Assembly: GCA_020796225.1 (NCBI GenBank)
Contig: CM036765.1
Coordinates: 2,688,228-2,752,227 of the forward strand
Direction: 5' to 3'
Origin: Arion vulgaris
Taxonomy: Eukaryota; Mollusca; Gastropoda; Stylommatophora; Arionidae
Length of the DNA stretch: 64,000 nucleotides
The translations under genes and the position numbers were made by a program. This document shows, one piece after another, positions 45,695 to 56,399 of this stretch. The notes beneath the pieces were generated by a model. The model did not search any database. It saw only the letters and a list, made by a program, of their open reading frames with translations, and had not been told where the DNA came from. The stretch's first letter is position 1. Each line of letters starts with the position of its first letter.

Positions 45695-46640
45695 CAAGTC
45701 AGAGGAGATGTTGTGAAAGAAGACAGTGGTGGTTTTGCCGTGACTACGAGCAGTCTCACTATGGAAATCATGGCAGTAACTAAAGCGATGATCTGACTGG
45801 GGTGACAGACTTTATTTATGCATGTTTTCTCAGTGTCTCAATGAGTATCCTCAGGAAGATTGAAACAGGCTGGGCTCGAGAAAGGTATGCTCAGGAAGAT
45901 GAAACAGCTGCTCGAGACAATGGTTCCTCAGGAAGATTGAACAGGCTGGGCTCCGAGACAATGAGTATCCTCAGGAAGATTGAAACAGGCTGGGCTCAGA
46001 GACAATGAGTATCCTCAGGAAGATTGAAACAGACTGGGCTCGGAGACAATGAGTATCCTCAGGAAGATTGAAACAGGCTGGGCTCGAAGACAATGAGTAT
46101 CCTCAGGAAGATTGAAACAGGCTGGGCTCGAAGACAATGAGTATCCTCAGGAAGATTGAAACAGGCTGGGCTCGGAGATAATGAGTATCCTCAGGAAGAT
46201 TGAAACAGGCTGGGCTCGGAGACAATGGTTGTAGTCACTGAGGAGGTCTAGGCTGACAAATATCAGTTTTATTTTGTGCCAGGGCATGCAGGTGTAAGAG
46301 GAAATGAACGCGGTGATAGGCTTGCAGGTATGGCTACTGTAAAAAGCAGGCGAGCAATGGACCAGGCTGATATTATAAATTCCCTAAGGGAGAGAGGATG
46401 TGTACATGATTCAAGTAATAGTGATGAATCTACAACACTGGCCAGACTGCAAGAATTTCAAGTCAAATGTGGTGTAGCTAGACATGAACAATATGCTGGT
46501 AGCCGAAGTAGAATAGTAAACTAACAAAGAACCGGTGTCGTTAGTCACCAAACGCTGAGAGACATACTGCGGAGGAAATCAGAGTATTTACGGACTAATT
46601 ATTTCGATGTGCAGTGATGATGATCCGATGACTAAACAAA
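45695..46640 (+). pseudogene. RNase H LINE remnant with internal 44-bp array
   Basis: GDVVKEDSGGFAVTTSSLTM and MEIMAVTKAM start the copy. CFLSVSMSILRKIETGWA has the same Asp-to-Val loss as the copy at 1089. The array follows, then YFVPGHAGVRGNERGDRLAG-like sequence and a clean 82-codon tail (46276-46524). In this copy a Gly replaces Ala in NERGDRLAG. The tail ends near TGATGATCCGATGACTAAAC. Confidence 0.88.
45838..46228 (+). repeat. 44-bp array inside RNase H coding sequence, about 9 copies
   Basis: Unit GAGTATCCTCAGGAAGATTG plus AAACAGGCTGGGCTCGGAGA and CAAT. The first two copies are diverged. Single-copy equivalents are at 1290-1335 and about 14745-14790. Confidence 0.93.
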
Positions 46641-46679
46641 AAATACTAACACTCTATAGAAGTGTTGGGTGGGAACTGT

Positions 46680-46945
46680 AGTGATCTTGTGTGTGCTTCT
46701 TCTAATGTACTTTGTTAAGCTTTTTATTCATTTTCTTACGGTCTGTTCTTGTGTGTGCTTGTTCTAATGTACTTTGTTAAGTTGTTATTCATTTTCTTAA
46801 GGCTGTTCTAGATGCCGTTGTTCCATCTTTTGCGTGGTCTTTCTCTTGCTCTGTACTTGTTATACTCTTTCAGTGTGGCTATCTGTGGCAATATTGTCAG
46901 GTGACCAAACCATTTCATCTGTTATTCTTTTAGGAATTGCAAGAC
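46680..46945 (-). pseudogene. RTE-like LINE C-terminal fragment
   Basis: The minus strand reads QMKWFGHLTILPQIATLKEY and RARERPRKRWNNGI, then a 3' tail with a duplicated TTCTTGTGTGTGCTTGTTCT-type segment. Confidence 0.78.
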
Positions 46946-47029
46946 TTTTCACTTCAAAAATCAATTGTGTGTTGCAAGAACCCGAAGGAAGCAAAGAATA
47001 GTACCACTGTGGCCTACAAGGCCACACTC

Positions 47030-47285
47030 TGTGTGGTCTGTATGTGATCTGTGCCTAAGAGTGATTGTACATTGTGCCAGTTGTGTGCCTACAAGTAGGC
47101 CAGCACATCTGATTTCTGTGATGCTCTTTATTTTATTAGGGTTGCTTCCGTAGTTCCTACATTAGTCACCTCTTACTCAGCAGAAACTGGTCAACGTACA
47201 ACGTTGGCACAATGTACAATCACATACAGACCACACAGAGTGGTTAACAAGTGGTTAATATGAAGCGTTGGATGAAGAAGAAGAA
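47030..47285. repeat. two SINE-C pieces head to head, fold-back
   Basis: A minus-strand piece (47030-47172) and a plus-strand piece (47190-47285) share CACAATGTACAATC and ACATACAGACCACACAGAGT in opposite orientation. The unit ends in a GAAGAAG tract. Confidence 0.78.
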
Positions 47286-47625
47286 GAAGAAGAAGACTTG
47301 AAATATGAGAAAATGAAAGGTCAAATAACTCATTTTGAATGGATATATTTGTATAATTCTTCTTGTTATCAAAACGTAGTAACATTGAACAACTTTGCAG
47401 AAATAATAATACTCATTATTATAACTAAGCGCACATTATTTTCTATATGCAATATATGCTGGTATCAAATGTGCACAATTAAGGCAATACAAATACACTG
47501 ATAAATCATTCAATATATAAACATAAAGATCTGGCTTGCATAAATACATTTCTTAATGCTGGTACAAATAATATTTTAAAAACATACAAACATAGATGAA
47601 TTATAAAATATGCATAGATTCTTCT
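47286..47625. other. no recognisable feature
   Basis: AT-rich, no motif. Confidence 0.4.
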
Positions 47626-47629
47626 TCAG

Positions 47630-47870
47630 CGATCTCTAGTCATGCGTTTAATTTACTGTGGACCACAAACTGGGCAGTCAGCTTCAGGTCTGTCAGGTTT
47701 CCCCAAAGCTTAGTTTTCAGGTTGACTGGGTGTGGCCACATGTTGCTTCTCAGCTCACCAGGAGAGGACAGTCTTGCCGTATATGCTCCAGTGTCTGTTC
47801 CGCCTGCTGACACTAGAAGAGAGCTGTTTGACTTATTTCTAGGCTATATAAGTGTTTGTTGAGTCTGCAG
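47630..47870 (-). pseudogene. Jockey-type LINE RNase H tail
   Basis: The minus strand reads QAEQTLEHIRQDCPLL, then SNMWPHPVNLKTKLWGNLTD and LKLTAQFVVHSKLNA in shifted frames. This is the end of a Jockey-type ORF2. Confidence 0.75.
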
Positions 47871-48312
47871 TGTCCAGTACTCTTTCCTGAGCAAACACAG
47901 CACAAATCCGATGTTACTCTTTCCTGAGCAAACACGGCACAAATCCGATGTTACTCTTTCCTGAGCAAACACAGTACAAATGTTACTCTTTCCTGAGCAA
48001 ATACAGTACAAATCAGATGTTACTCTTTCCTGAGCAAACACAGTACAAATCAGATGTTACTCTTTCCTGAGCAAACACAGCACAAATCAGATGTTACTCT
48101 TTCCTGAGCAAACACAGCACAAATCTGATGTTACTCTTTCCTGAGCAAACACAGTACAAATCAGATGTTACTCTTTCCTGAGCAAATACAGTACAAATCA
48201 GATGTTACTCTTTCCTGAGCAAACACAGCACAAATCTGATGTTACTCTTTCCTGAGCAAACACAGTACAAATCAGATGTTACTCTTTCCTGAGCAAACAC
48301 AGCACAAATCAA
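47871..48312. repeat. 37-bp tandem repeat, about 12 copies
   Basis: Unit GTTACTCTTTCCTGAGCAAA plus CACAGCACAAATCAGAT, with CAGTAC and ATCTGAT variants. Confidence 0.94.
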
Positions 48313-48744
48313 TAGTTATATTAAAGCTAGATCATTTAGTAGAGCTAAGTGTTCCATACTGTGTTATTGACATTGCTGCCATCCTCTCCTAACATTTCTA
48401 CTTCTGTGTCAAAGATCAACCTGTATTTGTTTTCCCCATTTACTTGCTATGAATCCAGGTGTGGTCACTGCGTCTAATATGGCGCCTCTGACTGATTTTT
48501 GCAACAAGGCTTGCTTTCCTTATAACCAGTGTCCCTTTTCAGTGTCTAATTCTGACTTCAGGGGTACTTGTAATTTAGATCTCCACGGTCAAGGATCAGG
48601 GTTTCCTGTGGTCAATGTATACAAATTATTTGATAGATTATGTAGGCAATGCCGCACTCCGTACACACTTTCCGGTATTGTATCCTGATCTGAAAAATTG
48701 AAGAAATCTAGCTTGATTATCAATCGATTCTAATAACTTATCAT
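48313..48744. other. complex sequence with an unassigned cysteine-rich 79-codon frame
   Basis: The plus-strand frame 48449-48688 has seven cysteines (FCNKACFPYNQC and RLCRQC among them). I recognise no family and see no splice or repeat evidence. The minus strand also has short open stretches. It could be an exon or TE residue. Confidence 0.25.
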
Positions 48745-48900
48745 TGTCTTCTTCTTCTTGACGCTCCATTATCGACCACTTGCTAACCACTATTTGTGAT
48801 TTGTATGTGATCTGAGCCTAAGAGCGATTGTACGCTGTGCTAGTTATGTGCCTACAAGTAGGCCAGCTTACCCAATTTTGATGTGCCTTGTAGGTCGTAG
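48745..48900 (-). mobile_element. SINE-C-like repeat
   Basis: Starts with CTTCTTCTTCTTGACG (tail) and contains ATTTGTATGTGATCTGAGCC, TAAGAGCGATTGTACG and CTACAAGTAGGCC. Confidence 0.75.
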
Positions 48901-49189
48901 GGTTACTTTCTTTGTTTCCGTTGAGGGTCTTGTTGAGGGTCCTATTAAGGGGCACTTTCAGAGCAGTAATTTCCAGAATTGTCAGCATGTTTTGCATTAT
49001 GAAAATAATTTGAAAATCACTTTAAAATTACAACAAATTTTCATTTCACAAAGATGTGTCCTCCATTTTGTTAAACCAAATAGTAACATCTGGCTTGTCT
49101 TTGACATCACTTTTGTACAGAATTATCTTTGGTTGTCGAAATATAGCAAGGTGGGTGGTTTCGGAACTATAAAGCTGTCTCTGTGTTAT
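48901..49189. other. no recognisable feature
   Basis: Spacer between two opposing SINE-C copies, with no recognised motif. Confidence 0.35.
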
Positions 49190-49428
49190 CCAGGGCCCAC
49201 ACGGGAGAGGAAAAGCAACACTGCAACCTATAAGGCATGTCGTAAGAGGCGCATGAGGTAGGGGTGTGGAAACTACCTAGTAAATAAAAGCGTCCCAGAA
49301 ATCGGATGTGTTGGCCTACTTGTAGGCGCTGGCACAATGTACAATTGCTCTTGGTCTCGGATCACATACAAATGACAAAGAGTGGTTAACAAGCAGTTGA
49401 TATGGACCATTTGAAGAAGAAGAAGACC
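49190..49428 (+). mobile_element. SINE-C-like repeat, near full length
   Basis: GGCATGTCGTAAGAGGCGCA, CCTAGTAAATAAAAGCGTCC, CTACTTGTAGGCGCTGGCAC, GATCACATACAAATGACAAA, GAGTGGTTAACAAGCAG and a GAAGAAGAAG tail. Confidence 0.82.
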
Positions 49429-49705
49429 CATAAAGTGGGAAGTAGGGACTTGTGATGTTTACATTTCAGACCCGTATATCGGGATCTTGGGTTTCTAGAG
49501 TTAATAATACTAAACAGACAGGAGAGTTCAAACAGTAAATCTAGTCAGCAGGAAGACATTGATAGCAATGTTACACAGACAAGATAAGCTTTAATAATAC
49601 TTGGTGAATCACTTTGAATAAATCTCATACAATAACAATATAACACACACACATTGTGACTAGACAGCAATGACAAATGTCTGAGAAACAAAATATAGTG
49701 TCATT

Positions 49706-49713
<8 letters not shown>
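49429..49713. other. no recognisable feature
   Basis: AT-rich, no motif. Confidence 0.4.
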
Positions 49714-49756
<43 letters not shown>

Positions 49757-49985
49757 CTCTCATAATGTTATACATTACATAGGGCCTGCAAGCAATTTCT
49801 CCATACCACTCTGTCCTGGGCAATTCTAGTCCGGTATTTATTGCCTCTTTCAGCAAAGTTTGTTTCAGGGTTTTCCTTGGGAGTCCTCTCTTTCTTGAAC
49901 CTTATGCCTCCCACTTCAATGCCTGCTTTGATATTCTTTGATTAGTTCTTCTCAAAGTATGCCCAACATATCTCCATCTTCTTCT
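49714..49985 (-). pseudogene. LINE 3' end with (TA)n tail
   Basis: The minus strand contains GCCCAGGACAGAGTGGTATG, GAGAAATTGCTTGCAGGCCC and TATGTAATGTATAAC, then a (TA)n run at 49714-49752. It matches the 62150-62525 copy in content and tail. Confidence 0.8.
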
Positions 49986-50207
49986 TCTTACAACAATTGT
50001 TACTAGCGACTGACCAGACATTTCTTGTCATTACATAAGTGAAATAAAATTATTTTCAAGTTTTCAAGAACTCTGAATCATTATAGCACCTTTTTTTTTG
50101 TTGCAGACAACAAAGACAGCAGTATGTTTAAACAGTAATTTGTAATGGTTAATCTGAATGATAAAAAAGCATGATAAATTAACAACATTTAAAGGTTAAT
50201 ACAAATT
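49986..50207. other. no recognisable feature
   Basis: Short AT-rich spacer. Confidence 0.4.
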
Positions 50208-50425
50208 TGTGTGGCACAGTGGTTAGGATACTGGTCTCCCAGTCATGATAAGAGTTCAAACCCCAGTTAGGTCAGCGTATTTTTTCTTACTTTCAAGAGT
50301 ATAATAATCTGTTTTAATGCATGCTGAGTTGCAGCAGCCAGGACAAGTGACCTTTGAGAACCTCAGCTGCTACCCTCTCTCCACTCTCCCTAACAACCAA
50401 CTAACTTTGATTAAACTGCAAACAA
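50208..50425 (+). mobile_element. SINE-D, separate tRNA-headed SINE
   Basis: The head GTGTGGCACAGTGGTTAGGA (A box) and GAGTTCAAACCCC (B box) fits a tRNA-like promoter. The body (GCTGAGTTGCAGCAGCCAGG, CTCAGCTGCTACCCTC) differs from SINE-A, B and C. Only one copy lies in the window. Confidence 0.65.
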
Positions 50426-50639
50426 GATTTTATTTTTCAGTTTAAGTGTGAATACAAAGTTTAAAAAAAAACTAGAAGTGAATTACAATTATAACCATAA
50501 AATAAAATAAAATTTTTAGAAACAAAGTGCTGCAGAAAGAAGATTCTTAGAAATTACTTGATCAAGAAGTGGACAAATATTGTTCTCCTAACAAAATCTG
50601 AAACATAGAGGAACACTAAATCATAAACAAAAGGCTTAT

Positions 50640-50765
50640 CAATCAACATCAAACTGGTACAGTCAGTTGCTGGATGCTGTTGGAGATATTGCAGAGATCG
50701 GATCATCCATGGATATGTCAGAAGTGCAATGAAGATATTCCAAACTGAAACTGGACTGGAAGAAG
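50640..50765 (+). pseudogene. RNase H LINE 3' fragment
   Basis: CTTATCAATCAACATCAAAC, CAGTCAGTTGCTGGATGCTG and TTCCAAACTGAAACTGG match 15075-15190. Confidence 0.82.
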
Positions 50766-51054
50766 AATTCACATAATTATGGCCACAGTTGCTATTACTA
50801 ACAATGAGGTTTCTTATATTAATCAGCATTCAAGAAAATAAATATGGCTCTGCATAAACATGGACATAAAATGATTAATATTATAAACAAGATTATATAT
50901 AAATATAAAGAAAGTGATAAATATGTACATAAGTTGTTACTATTAATATCCATCTAAACTTGACCATCTAAACTTCAAGTACCTCTGAATGCCTGTATGG
51001 AGAGGGACACCAATAAAAAGGTAAGTAGGCCTTCATGCCGCCCGTGTGCTGCCG
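50766..51054. other. no recognisable feature
   Basis: AT-rich spacer. Confidence 0.35.
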
Positions 51055-51184
51055 GGCCCCAAGAGGAGCAAGAGTAGCAGCACTCGACCTACAAGGCATG
51101 TCGTAGAGGCGACTAAGGTGGGGTTTAGCGTAGGGCTGGCTACCCTATCCAGTAGAAAATTTTAGCCACAAAATCCAACCAACC
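51055..51184 (+). promoter_or_regulatory. LINE 5' leader carrying the SINE-C core
   Basis: CTACAAGGCATGTCGTAGAG and GCGACTAAGGTGGGGTTTAG lie about 90 bp before the first Met of the LINE and run into its leader without an obvious break. The core is shared with SINE-C copies. A regulatory role is inference. Confidence 0.5.
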
Positions 51185-54100
51185 ATGAACAAGTCACATA
51201 AAAATAAAATAAAAACTGTGCCAACCAAGAGGAAAGGAAGCTCTTCTAGAAGAGGTATGAAGCGATGCAGAGAAAGCCGAAAGGAGTCTACACCGCAGAT
51301 TATCTTCCTTTCACCTAGGAAAAGCTCCAGAATTGGCACCTGGAATGTTAGAAGTATGTATCAAATGGGAAAGACAGCACAGGTTGTAAATGAGATGAAA
51401 TTTCACGGGATTGGCATCTTGGGATTATGTGAAACTAGGTGGAATGGTGCAGGCAAACAACGTCTAAACACAGGAGAAACAATGCTGTTCTCAGGCCATA
51501 TGGAAGAAAATGCCCCCATAGTGAAGGAGTGGCTTTAATGCTATCTAAAGAAGCGGAGAAGGCACTAATAAAATGGGAAGCAGTGAGTCCTAGGATAATC
51601 ACAGCAACATTCAGAACCACCAAAAGAAAGTATTCTTGAATGTGACCCAGTGTTATGCACCTACCAATGATAAAGGAAAAAGTAAAGAGGAATTTTACAT
51701 AAAACTTCAAAATACTATAGGTAATCAGAGAAATGGGAACATCAAAATTCTGATGGGTGACCTCAATGCCAAAATAGGTTCGGACAACATAGGCTACGAG
51801 GAGATCATGGGAAACACGGACTAGGAATAATGAACAAATGGAGAACTATTCACTAATTTCTGCTGAGCAATCAATATGTCATAGGTGGAAGTGTCTTTCC
51901 ACATAAAAGAATACATAAAGCAACCTGGGTATCACCAGATCACAGAACAGAAAATCAAATTGACCACATATGCATAAACAAGAAATTCAGGTCATCTCTA
52001 CAAGATGTAAGGGTCCTAAGGGGGGCAGATGCAGATTCGGATCACCACTTGCTGATAAGTAAAATTAAACTGAAGCTTAGCGATACATAACATCCCATGA
52101 ACATAGACACCAATATAATGTAGGATACCTCAGAAGTCAAGAAACAAAGGAACAGTTCACGGTCACAGTCTCTAATAAGTATGAGGTGTTGAGGCAATTA
52201 GAAGATGAGGTGAGTGCGGAAGAATGCTGGCAGCAAGCCAAAAATATTTGGAATGAAACATGCACAGAGGTATTAGGAAAGAAGGAGCGAATCATAAGGC
52301 ATGGATAACTCCAGAAACTCTCAAGGAAATAGAAGAAAGGAAAAAGAGGAAAGCAGATTTAAATAATAGCAAAACTAGAACTGCCAAAGCCATAGCCAGG
52401 AAAAGTACACAGAAGCTAGCAAGAAGTGAAGAAACAAATAAAGTTAGATAAAAGACAATACATAGAAGATCTAGCAAGAGAAGCAGAGGTAGCTGCAGGA
52501 AAAGGAAACCTTAGGGATCTTTACAATATCACTAGAAAGCTAGCAGGAAAATACAGACCATCAAATGGGTTGATCAAAAATAGTAGTGGGAAAACTATCA
52601 CTAATGTTAGAGACCAAATGGAAAGATGGATGGAATACTTCAAAGAACTCCTGAACAGACCAGCACCTACAAACCCCCAGATATCCAACCGGCAGAAATT
52701 GACTTGGACATCAACTGTGAGAAACCATCCAAGGAGGAGATTAGTAAAGCCATTAAACTTTTAAAAGATGGAAAAGCGGCGGTCCAGATGGTATTCCAGC
52801 GGAGGCGGTTAAAGCCAACATAAACACATCCACAGAAATATTGTATAAATTATTTTGCAGAATCTGGGAGACCGAAGAAATACCAGCAAACTGGAGAGAA
52901 GGATACCTGGTGAAGCTACCAAAGAAAGGGGACCTTCAGAAGTGTGAAAACTATAGGGAATAATGCTGTTGTCAGTACCTGGGAAAATACTAAGCAGAGT
53001 CATCCTGGAGAGACTGAGAGATGCCATCGATATAAAGCTAAGAGATGAACAGGCAGGCTTCCGACCAAATAGATCCTGTGCTGACCAGATAGCCACATTA
53101 CGTATAATAATAGAGCAAAGTATTGAATGGAAATCCCCACTTTATATCGGATTTGTTGATTATGAGAAGGCTTTTGACAGTATTGATAGGAAAACCCTTT
53201 GGAAATTAATGAGGCATTATGGAATCCCACAAAAAAATTATTAACCTAATAAAAGCAACATATACAGATATGAAATGTAGAGTTCTTCATGAAGGTAAAC
53301 TAACAGATACTTTGGGAATAGAAACAGGAGGCTCAGGATGTCTTCTATCACCTTTGTTGTTCTTACTGACAATAGACTGGATTATGAAGACCACAGTAAC
53401 TAACACCAGAAATGGAATCCAATGGACTCTGACAGAGCAACTACAGGATCTGGACTTCGCTGATGATATAGCCCTTCTGTCACATACACGAAATCAGATG
53501 CAGGATAAGCTAAACACATTGAATCAAAGGTCCCAGCAACTAGGGCTGAACATTCATAAGGAAAGACAAAGATATTGAGAATTAACCAAACAAACGACAA
53601 CTCGATCTCCCTGGAAATCCCACTTCAAGAGGTAGAATCATACACATATTTGGGCAGCAACGTAGACAAAGAGGGTGGAACAGATAGAGATGTTAAAATA
53701 AGAATACAGAAGGCAAGAGGAGCTTTCATTGCACTGGGAAACATTTGGAAGTCCAAAGAAATCAAATCTAGAACAAAATTCGGATATTTAACTCTAATGT
53801 TAAAGCAGTTCTACTGTATGGGTCAGAAACATGGAGAACAACTAAAACAATAGCGCATAAATTGCAAACATTCATCAACTGGTGTCTGCGCAGAATAGAG
53901 GGAATAAGATGGTATGATAGGGTCACAAATGAGAGACTTATGGAGAGAACAAGACAGATTCCAGTGAAACGAACAGGTTAAAAAAAGACGCTGGCGCTGG
54001 ATAGGACACACTTTGCGAAAACCGGAGGAATATAACGAGAAGGGTCCTTGCTGGAACCCGAGGGACAGCGAAAGAAGGGGAGGCGAGAAATACATGGAGA

Positions 54101-54321
54101 CGAGATTTGGAGGCGAGATCAACAATATAAAGAAGAGCTGGAGGAGGCTGCAGGAGATAGCTAGAGATAGGAAGACTTGGCATGAGTTGGTTGAGGGCCT
54201 ATGCCCCAACCCGGGTAAAAGGCAAAAGAGAGAGAGGCCTTCATGCAAAAATCAGTTGAAGCGCCATACCATCGCCCTGACTACGCCTGAATTCATAGCA
54301 GGTCTGGAACAAAGGTTTTGA
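51185..54321 (+). pseudogene. RTE-like LINE, near full length, multiply frameshifted
   Basis: A basic N-terminus (51185) leads into the APE endonuclease: RIGTWNVRSMYQMGKTAQVV, LGLCETRWNGAG, YAPTNDKGKSKEEFY, ILMGDLNAKIGSDN, FPHKRIHKATWVSPD and DSDHHLL. The RT follows: SKEEISKAIKLLKDGKAA, NYRE, FRPNRSCADQIATLR, YIGFVDYEKAFDSID, a block reading GGSGCLLSPLLFLL where VRQGC is expected, and LDFADDIALLSHT. The C-terminus has ESYTYLGSNVDKEGGTDRDV, RWRWIGHTLRKPEEY and a basic tail. At least eight frameshifts or stops break it, so it cannot retrotranspose. This is the best LINE reference in the window. Confidence 0.93.
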
Positions 54322-55110
54322 TATTTGGCTCTGATGTTTGGGCAGTTCTGCTGTGTGGGTCAGCTCTGATGTTGGGGCAGTTCTGCTGTGTGGGTCAGCT
54401 CTGATGTTGGGGCAGTTCTGCTGTGTGGGTCAGCTCTGATGTTGGGGCAGTTCTGCTGTGTGGGTCAGCTCTGATGTTTGGGCAGTTCTGCTGTGTGGGT
54501 CAGCTCTGATGTTGGGGCAGTTCTGCTGTGTGGGTCAGCTCTGATGTTGGGGCAGTTCTGCTGTGTGGGTCAGCTCTGATGTTGGGGCAGTTCTGCTGTG
54601 TGGGTCAGCTCTGATGTTGGGGCAGTTCTGCTGTGTGGGTCAGCTCTGATGTTGGGGCAGTTCTGCTGTGTGGGTCAGAAACAAGGAGAACTACTAAAAC
54701 AATAACGCATAAATTGCAAACATTCATTGACTGGTATCTGCGTAGAATAGAGGGACTGAGATGGTATGGTAGGGTTACAACTGAAGAACTTATGGAGAGA
54801 ACAAGACAGATTCCAGTGAACCAAGAGGTTTAAAAAATGCTGGCGCTGGATATGACACACTTTGTGAAAATCTGAGGTGAATATAACAAGAAGGGTCCTT
54901 TCCTGGAACCCACAGGGACAGCGAAAGAAAGTAAGCCTAGAAATACATGGAGCGAGATTTGAAGGCAGAGATCAACAATATAAAGAAGAGCTGGAGGAAG
55001 CTGCAGAAGATAGCTAGAGATAGGAAGACTTGGCATGAGTTGGTCGAGGGCATATGACCCCAATCCAGGTTAAAAAGGCAGAGAGAGAGGAGGATAGAGA
55101 GAACGTGAGA
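54305..55110 (+). pseudogene. second LINE 3' end in tandem, with array
   Basis: Starts at the TKVLIFGSDVWAVLLCGS segment, equivalent to 53775-53825 of the previous LINE. After the array it continues SETRRTTKTITHKLQTFIDW, LRRIEGLRWYGRVTTEEL and MERTRQIPV, then the RWRW..GHTL region in broken frames. It begins where the first copy ends, so it is either a tandem duplication or a 5'-truncated insertion. Confidence 0.87.
54325..54680 (+). repeat. 35-bp array in LINE coding sequence, about 10 copies
   Basis: Unit GCTCTGATGTTGGGGCAGTT plus CTGCTGTGTGGGTCA, from the DVGAVLLCGS codons, which are single copy at about 53790-53830. Confidence 0.95.
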
Positions 55111-55289
55111 AGAAGCAGAACTACTATTATCATGACAGATTTATGCGTTATAAATGTACATATTTATTAGTAATAAATATTTGTATTGTATCTTGACTCC
55201 CAGATTATGCTTAGAAAGTCAACAATTTTGAGTGGATGTGTTTAATCAAGGCGTAGAACTTTCAGGCATTTAGTACATCTACTGTACTG
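55111..55289. other. no recognisable feature
   Basis: AT-rich. Confidence 0.35.
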
Positions 55290-55780
55290 TACGCCCACTA
55301 CTAAAAAACAAATGGCAGGACAAAATTCTAGATAGCAAAGTCCTCATAAGAGCAAAGCTCCCAAGCATCAACACCATGTTACAGAAGGCCCAAGTGAGAT
55401 AGGCGGTCATGTTGTTCGGATGCCTGATAAACGCATCCCAAAACAGTTGATATATGGCGAGCTTGAAGGGGGCAGAAGTTCAGTTGGTGGACAGAAAAAA
55501 CTCTTTAAAGTCACACTTAAAGTGTCTCTGAAATGTTTCGATATAGACACCATGAGCTGGGAATCCCTGGTGCAAGGATTGCCAAATGTGGTGCTGTTAC
55601 AACACAAGAGGAGATCACATAGCTGAGAATCGGCGTGCTGTTGAGGCGCAGAGAAAACAAGCTGAGTAAAAACAGAAACACACAACACCCACATGTCTAA
55701 CCTTGATCATGTATGCCCCATTTGCACATCTGCAAGAGCAATGTTACTTTAATACAGTGTGGATACAAAGCAAAATTCTG
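55290..55780 (+). pseudogene. LINE C-terminus with zinc-finger-like end
   Basis: Frames give KWQDKILDSKVLIRAKLPSI, then GHVVRMPDKRIPKQLIYGEL, LKVSLKCFDIDTMSWESLVQ and finally DHVCPICTSARA, the start of a C-terminal Cys2His2-like finger. The GHV.RM.D.RIPKQ.LYGEL pattern is common at LINE ORF2 C-termini. There are several frame changes and stops. Confidence 0.8.
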
Positions 55781-55930
55781 TCCATGCAAAAAGTAGACCT
55801 CAGAAATAACACAAGCAATTAAAAACACTTTATGAAGTGTACACAAAAGTCCATCCTAGAAATCTCTTCTTATCCTGACGGTGTGAGGCAAAACAGGAAA
55901 AAGAAAGAAAAAAGAAAGAATTCAAATATA

Positions 55931-56176
55931 CAGGGTGTTCAAGATAAAAGTAACATGTCAAGGGAGCCAATCTGGTATATATTTATGAAAATAATATGGT
56001 TTAATTATGATGTAGTATAGGACAAATGAGCGAGGTTTTTTTGGGATGGTGTGTAATTATGTTGCGGGAAGGGGCGATGAAGCAATGTGACGAAAGGACA
56101 TGCTAGTCAGAACCGGTTTAAATAGTAAACAGACAAAACGTAATGAGTAACTGGCTACCTTTATCTTGAAAGTCCT
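55931..56176. mobile_element. MITE with TA target, copy 2, degraded
   Basis: The left end CAGGGTGTTCAAGATAAAAG is identical to 1993-2012. Internal blocks (CAAGGGAGC, GATGGTGTGTAATT, AAATAGTAAA.A..CAA, AGTAACTGGC) are colinear. The right end is eroded (TTTATCTTGAAAGTCCTA). Confidence 0.82.
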
Positions 56177-56399
56177 ATGTTTCACAACAAAATTTCAATA
56201 TGAAAAACTGAATTCCTGTATCTTACTTCACAATGTAAAAGGGTCTAGCTATTAATTGTCTGTATACTCTTATCATACTAATTCCAGCAGTTTCATATTG
56301 CATAACTAAAGAGATACATCATGGACACAGTAGAATAGAGGGACATGTCTTAACTCTTCTGAGGCTTTTTTTCTTTTTTCAGTATTCAAGATGTAAAAT
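56177..56399. other. no recognisable feature
   Basis: AT-rich spacer. Confidence 0.35.
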
